64,000 nucleotides of DNA from the NCBI GenBank assembly GCA_030760725.1, contig JASWHV010000005.1, positions 87,612,622 to 87,676,621 on the forward strand, written 5' to 3'. The notes under the pieces were generated by a model. It saw only the letters and a program-made list of their open reading frames with translations. It ran no database searches and had not been told where the DNA came from. Within the stretch, counting starts at the first letter, position 1. Each line of letters opens with the position of its first letter. Origin of the DNA: Neostapfia colusana (taxonomy: Eukaryota; Streptophyta; Magnoliopsida; Poales; Poaceae). Below, piece after piece: positions 58,912 to 64,000 of the stretch. The translations under genes were made by a program, and so were the position numbers.

Positions 58912-59760
58912 TCAATTCCGAGATGCTTGCTTCAATCCATAGATGGACTTTTGAAGTTTGCATATTTTTCTAGCATTTTTAGGATCGACAAAACCCTCAG
59001 GTTGTGTCATGTACACATCCTCAGTCAGACTCCCATTAAGAAAGGTTGTTTTGACATCCATCTGCCATATTTCATAATCAAAATATGCAGCAATTGCTAG
59101 GAGAATCCAAACAGACTTTAGCATAGCGACGGGCGAAAATGTTTCATCATAATCAACACCTTGAATTTGTTTAAAACCTTTCGCCACCAATCGTGCTTTA
59201 TAGATGTGAACTTTTCCATCCATATCAGTCTTTTTCTTGAAAATCCATTTGCAATCGATCGGTCTCACACCATCGAGTGGATCAACCAAGTTCCAAACTT
59301 GATTCTCATGCATGGATTCTATTTCGGATTCCATGGCTCCAAGCCATTTCTCAGAGTTGGGTCCCATTATTGCTTCAGTGTAGGTCACAGGCTCATTATT
59401 GTGCAACAATACCATGTCCTGTGGTTCTGTGGTTAGGAGTGTCAACTTCTCAGTTGCACGACGTACCCTTCTAGACCTTCGTGGGGCTGGTGTTTCATCA
59501 AGTGGTTGTACAACATCTTGTACATCCTGTATAGGATTAGAGGGTGCCGAAACATTTTCAGGTATTTCTTGAATTTCTTCAAGATGCACCTTGCTCCCAC
59601 TAACTCCTTTTGAGAGAAACTCTTTCTCCAAGAAGACACCATTGCGAGCAGTAAACACTTTACCCTCCGTTTTATTATAAAAATAATATCCTTTGGTTTC
59701 CCTAGGATATCCCACAAAGAAGCATTTGTCTGATTTGGGAGTAAGTTTGTCTGACGTCAA
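58912..59760 (-). pseudogene. G: integrase C-terminus and reverse transcriptase N-terminal part
   Basis: 282 codons. DKCFFVGYPRETKGYYFYN marks the integrase C-terminus. RRSRRVRR in a basic linker is followed by the reverse transcriptase start (AMESEIESMHENQVWNLV, WIFKKKTDMDG, LVAKGFKQIQGVDYDETFSP, YEIWQMDVKTTFLNG). The frame ends TGA or TAG after SIYGLKQASRN at 58912. The homologous sequence resumes in the next frame. Confidence 0.9.
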
Positions 59761-60557
59761 ACTTTGACATAAGCATCACATCCCCAAACTTTGAGGAAAT
59801 ACAATCCGGGATGTTTCCCGGTCCACATCTCATATGGTGTCTTCTCAACAGACTTAGTTGAGACTCTGTTTAGTGTAAACGGAGCAATTTCAAGAGCATA
59901 ACCCCAAAAGGATAGTGGAAGATCAGTCTGGCTCATCATCGACCTAACCATGTCTAACAAGGTTTGTTTCCTTCGCTCGGACATCCCATTCCATTGAGGC
60001 GTTCCGGGTGGAGTCAACTGTGGAACAATTCCACATTGTTTTAAATGATCATAAAATTCATGGCTCAAATATTCACCCCCACGATCAGATCGTAGAAGTT
60101 TAATTGTCTTGCCCAACTGATTTTGTACTTCATTCTGAAATTCTTTGAACTTTTCAAAGGATTCAAACTTGTGCCTCATTAGATAGACATATCCATATCT
60201 ACTAAAGTCATCGGTAAAAGTAATGAAATACTGAAAACCACCTCTAGCTACCGAACTCATTGGTCCACTTACATCAGTATGTATAAGTCCCAACAAGTCA
60301 CTTGCCCTCTCACTTTGACCAGTGAAGGGTGCTTTGGTCATCTTCCCAAGCAAACAAGACTCGCATGTGTCAAGTGATTCACAATCAAATGAACTTAACA
60401 AACCATCTTTATGGAGTTTCTCAATGCGTTTCTCATTTATATGACCTAAGCGACAATGCCAAATAAAAGTGGGATTTAGATCATTTCGTCGAGCCCTTTT
60501 CGTATTAATGTTATAGACTGTTTTATCCTCAGGATCAAGAATATATAATTCATTCAA
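59757..60557 (-). pseudogene. G: integrase
   Basis: 266 codons: zinc domain HCRLGHINEKRIE ... CESCLLGK, then the catalytic core with HTDVSGPMSS (first Asp), RSDRGGEYLSHEF (second Asp) and PPGTPQWNGMSERRKQ (catalytic Glu in SER). All three acidic residues are present. It ends at LKVWGCDAYVKV and a stop. Confidence 0.9.
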
Positions 60558-60856
60558 TAATAGACATTGAGCATAGAAAATATTATTATAATAAATAAAA
60601 CAACATTTGTTCTTATTATAATCTCATAACCATTAACTTCTTCCAAACATGAAGAAGATATAATGTTCTTGCTCAAAGAAGGAATGCAATAACAATTATT
60701 TAATTCTAAAACTAATCCTGAGGGTAATGACAAGTGATAAGTTCCGACAGCTATGACAGCAACCTTCGCTCCATTGCCGACCCGAACATCCATCTCGCCT
60801 TTTGCAAATCTTCTAATCTCACATAGACCCTGCAATAATTTGCAAGTGTGAGTCAT
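60554..60856 (-). pseudogene. G: protease remnant
   Basis: 100 codons follow the stop that cuts the protease active site. MTHTCKLLQGLCEIRRFAKG, VRVGNGAKVAVIAVGTYHL and LELNNCYCIPSLSKNIIS match the copia protease body. The last 15 residues are out of frame because of a slip near 60600. Confidence 0.85.
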
Positions 60857-61768
60857 TTATCCTGTATCAAATACCCATGATTCACTAGAAGATGTAGCAA
60901 TATTGATTTCTATAACATTTATACCTGAAGTGGAAGTCTCACTCCCTTTCTTCTTCTTATCCTCCAAGTATTTCTTGCAGTTCCTAGACCAATGCCCCTT
61001 AGCATGACATTGGAAGCATTCATCATTAGGAGAAGGGTCTGATTTACCCTTTGGCTTTGAGCTTGAAGGCTCATTGGGAACCTTTCCCTTGCCTTTAGGA
61101 TGCATCACACACTTCCTCTTTTTATTCTCCTTTTGAACCATCATCACATGAGTGGTGTTTTTCTTAATTCTTTCCTCGGCTGTATTAAGCATCCCATGCA
61201 ATGCAGCCAACGTTTTTTCCATGCCATTCATTTGATAATTCAATATAAATGGCTCATAGCTCAGTGGGAGTGACTGGAGAATAACGTCAATAGCCAGGTC
61301 ATCCTTGAGTTCAGAACCATGTTTGTCCAAAGTCTCAATGTAACCAATCATCTTGATTACATGGGAACTTACCGAGCTACCTTCTGCCAGCTTGCATGAG
61401 AATAAGGACTTTGAGATGTTGTACCTCTCAGCACTTGCTTGGTTCTCAAACATTCCACGTAGTCCCTGAGTCATAGAACAAGCATCTGCATGCTCATATT
61501 GTTTCTGTAGATCAGGGGACATTGTGGCAAGCATGAGGCAGCTTGCATTAAGCGCATCATCGCAGTGCTTCTCATAAGTCCTGCGAGTTGCAGCATTTGC
61601 ATCATCGTGGAGGTCATTGGGGTATGGTTGCTCAAGAACATACTCAATTTTCTCTTGCCTGAGAACAATTCTCAGGTTGCGGTACCAATCAATAAAGCTA
61701 GCTCCATTGAGCTTTTCTTTCTCAAGCACAGATCGCAAATTGAAACTGGAATTGTTACTAGCAGACAT
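60857..61768 (-). pseudogene. G: gag and protease start
   Basis: 303 codons from MSASNNSSFNLRSVLEKEKL. The copia Gag core is clear (DWYRNLRIVLRQEKIEYVLE, HCDDALNASCLMLATMSP, RYNISKSLFSCKLAEGSSVS, ILQSLPLSYEPF). A CCHC knuckle follows (CFQCHAKGHWSRNC), then a Lys-rich stretch and SWVFDTG, where TAA replaces the Ser of the DTGS active site. Gag itself appears intact. Confidence 0.9.
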
Positions 61769-63149
61769 GATCTACAATAGAAAATAAATATGCAAGGTTT
61801 TAGCACTATGTCATGTACCAATCTTTTATTAACAGTTTAATAAAAGGCACCACCACTATATGAGCATCGTCCTCCCTCTAACGACATATAGTGGTCCAAG
61901 ATCCATATTCACTAATTTCTAGTGAGCTTTGGCTTCACTGCTAGAAAATTAGTGACATAGGTAAACAACCATTGTTAATCATATCTCTATATGATTCTTG
62001 TTTGTTGGGTGGCATCCAATGCCCCGGCTCCCAACACTATGCCATAAAGCCCAAAACCGTTTTGATAGCTTTGTTGAGTAAACCAATACTATGCATGTGA
62101 ATGTCCAACATTCACTCTATTCATTATGATATATGACGGTATTTTGCTTTTGGCAAACCTACCATACAACGATCAAAACAACATAGGTGCAGCTATAGGT
62201 AAATGGCATCAAATACTCAACTTTTCCGAGGGAAGTTATTCTATCATGTCAAAACATCCACCATATGAAAAGCACGAAAAGAATAGTAAAACATCACAGG
62301 CATACGATCATATCATATCTGTGAATAGTATGACCTTTAGGATCATAGTGGTCTCCATCACCATGGTTCCATCATGATCTACACCGCCATGTCTCCCTTC
62401 TTATGGTGATCACCATCGCCATCATGCTTGAGGTTTCTCAATGAATATAAAAGAAGCTAATATATCTAATAGCTATCAAATAAATTACATGAGAGATCAG
62501 GCATCACAGGGCGACACGCAGGTCGTTATACAATTACGTGACAACCTCAACCCGGTTGTGTTAAATTTGCAACACGCGGGCTGCACGAATTTTAAACACA
62601 GATCATTACATCACATTTAGGCCATACCATTGACATCATTCCCTACAAAAACAAGTTAAGCGTAGAACGATGTCTATCGCGAAACAACTTAATGATGTCA
62701 CTATAGCAGACAGCAACGGCAGCCCCCCGCGGGTTTCAGGGCAGCGCCCTGAACACCAAATGGAATTACATAGATCGCATCTATGAAATCACTATGAAAA
62801 TCTCATCGAATTGATCAAATCAACCCGAATCTGAGCCATTCAGAATGCCTCAATTTTCATTGTGACTGGTTATCCACGAGAAGATTGCGACACATGACCG
62901 TGATCTGTTGGCTCAATCTGTTAGCTATGTACACTATTAGTCCCGATGGTGATTCCATCCGGTAGGGACAGGTTGCGCAAACAGCAGAGAAGGAGCATGA
63001 ACTAATCCTTTAGTCATATGATGGCAATCTACTCTAACCAATTCCAAACCCCAAAAGCCGAACTATAAAAATTCATCATATGAACTTGTCTGCAGTAGAT
63101 CGCATCTAAGATCCAGACCAAAAACTACGTAAGTCGGCTTTGGTACCAC
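61769..63149 (-). other. G: untranslated leader and primer-binding site
   Basis: About 1.37 kb between the gag start and the 5' LTR holds no supportable gene. TGGTACCAAAGC at 63148-63137 is the likely primer-binding site. It differs at three positions from the TGGTATCAGAGC used by B. Confidence 0.7.
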
Positions 63150-63558
63150 TGTAGGGAAATAGGCGATGCTCTACTCTAGCAATTCGACCGTATCACCTAG
63201 AAAACATGCGAGTAAGAAGGTCATGGATCGTTACCACTAGACGCGCAGCGCAGCGGATCATAGATGCGCGTCGTAGCCGATCAGCGCAGCAGTAACAGCA
63301 GCGCCTCCACGGAGTCCACACGTACAGGGAGGAACGTCGTGCGTCGGTGTGCTAGCACCGCGCGCGCGACAGGGGTTTCGGCGGCTGGGGCTGTTATGTG
63401 GTGGAGTAATCTGCCCCTAACCCTACCCCTCATATTTATAGGCGCGCTAATGGGCTTTTAGGTCATAGGCCCATTAGTACCCTAATTTCTTATGGATCAA
63501 ATATCCATCAGGCCTTTATCCGAATTGTTATGATTGCCTCTTGGGCATATCACCAACA
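63150..63558 (-). repeat. 5' LTR of G
   Basis: 409 bp, TGTTGGTGATATGCCC at its start and TTTCCCTACA at its end on the minus strand. The minus strand contains CCTATAAATA near 63434-63443, a likely TATA box. Confidence 0.92.
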
Positions 63559-64000
63559 ATGCTGTGGCTCACGTGGTGGCGTTCTTCCGATTGCTGAGAA
63601 ACAGAGCACGGCAACAGCTTCTACGTGTGTCTCTGACCAGTGGGGTCCACGTCCCCTCTCCCTCTTATCCTCCAAACTCATTTAAAATAGCAAATGAGCT
63701 CCAAATTTGATACAATTTGGAGGATAGACCAAAAGAAATATAAGGAACACAATGGTGCACTCAAATTTGAATTTCGGTGAAGTTGAAATTTGAAACTGAG
63801 ATTTAAATTCAAATTCGAGTTTTCTCCCATTTTAATTCCAACGACTAGGAAACATTTTCCAAATGATCTGAAATTTTGCCGGGCTACCCGTGGAGGTGTG
63901 GAGAACCAAATGGTAGCTTTAGATCTCCGTGTTCGGGAATTTTTGCAAGTTCAAGTTTAGACTTGGAGCTCACACCTTTAAATTCAAAAGTTTAAATTCC

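Larger units (their letters stand above)
49000..63558 (-). mobile_element. G: Ty1/copia retrotransposon, minus strand
   Basis: On the minus strand it has a 5' LTR 63558-63150 (409 bp, TGTTGGTGATATGCCC ... TTCCCTACA), a primer-binding site at 63148-63137 (TGGTACCAAAGC), gag-pol 61768-57819, a polypurine tract (CAAGTGGGAGAT, 56902-56891) and a 3' LTR 56890-49000 split by E. Exact ATGCT duplications flank it (48995-48999 and 63559-63563). Without E it is about 7.1 kb. The LTRs differ at roughly a dozen positions, plus an 18-bp gap near 49235. Domain order (protease, integrase, reverse transcriptase, RNase H) is that of copia. Confidence 0.94.
45593..64000 (-). mobile_element. D: Tekay-type LTR, minus strand, interrupted by G
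   Basis: The LTR begins TGTGGCGAACCCC at 45593 and runs to 48999. It is then broken by the copia element G and resumes at 63564 to the window end. The shared blocks are present: GATGCGGCACCCAACAGCA (45651), the GGTACTC...GGGACGGTGATTG block (46306-46343), a hairpin with one mismatch (46799-46820) and the GTGGGTCCCAC-like block (48020). The end section (63600-64000) parallels 10450-10860 of H. Because this is the left side of a minus-strand element, it is the 3' LTR or a solo LTR. Its right end lies outside the window. Confidence 0.78.

Noticed and set aside
62126..62377. 83-codon frame in the leader of G
   Set aside because: It is antisense to the element, has no recognisable motif, and an open frame of this size is expected by chance.
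1..64000. Host genes, tRNA or rRNA genes, CRISPR arrays
   Set aside because: None could be supported. Repeats are explained by LTRs, CACTA subterminal repeats and one microsatellite. TGGTATC-type matches are primer-binding sites, not tRNA genes.

Overview
The window is plant nuclear DNA, almost certainly from a grass, made almost entirely of transposable elements nested inside one another. I see no host gene that I can name, no rRNA or tRNA gene and no CRISPR array. The evidence for a grass is the mix of grass-type CACTA DNA transposons, Tekay/Del chromoviruses with LTRs near 4 kb, a CRM-like gypsy element and a Ty1/copia element with grass-style termini. The species cannot be fixed from the sequence alone.

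Left part (1-7197). CACTA-1 (window start to 5382) carries a broken TNP2-type transposase, a ten-exon Transposase_24-like gene, subterminal repeats and a terminal CACTA end. It sits inside CACTA-2, whose interrupted exon resumes at 5383 and whose own subterminal repeats and end lie at 5725-6258. A CT/AT microsatellite and about 850 bp of unassigned DNA follow.

Retrotransposon nest (7198-64000). Names used here: H is a Tekay LTR, minus strand, 7198 to about 10860. C is an old Tekay element, plus strand, with an LTR remnant ending at 12632 and an interior running to 45592. F is a truncated CRM-like element inside C's LTR (11056-12345). A is a decayed Tekay element, minus strand, 12767-40772, target duplication GCAAA, inserted in C's leader. 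B is a very young Tekay element, plus strand, 24173-38019, target duplication CCTAT, inserted in A's 5' LTR. D is a Tekay LTR, minus strand, starting at 45593 inside C's integrase and running off the window. G is a Ty1/copia element, minus strand, 49000-63558, target duplication ATGCT, inserted in D's LTR. E is a CRM-like Ty3/gypsy element, minus strand, 49350-56807, target duplication AGTAC, inserted in G's 3' LTR. The exact target duplications allow the insertion order to be read directly.

Element B is the only one with an intact pol (1216 codons: zinc knuckle, protease, reverse transcriptase, RNase H, integrase, chromodomain). Its two 4046-bp LTRs differ at only three positions that I could find. 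It lacks the gag capsid region and has in its place an unrelated ORF, so it probably depends on Gag supplied by a relative. A, C, E and G are full of stops and frameshifts.

The most interesting signal is in the Tekay LTRs. Two short exons in B and H stay open, join in the same phase across a GC-AG intron of about 1.1 kb, and encode similar acidic peptides. The intron also holds a hairpin and a sequence block shared by all four LTR families. With a TATA-like box upstream and polyadenylation signals downstream, the LTR of B looks like a self-contained spliced transcription unit.
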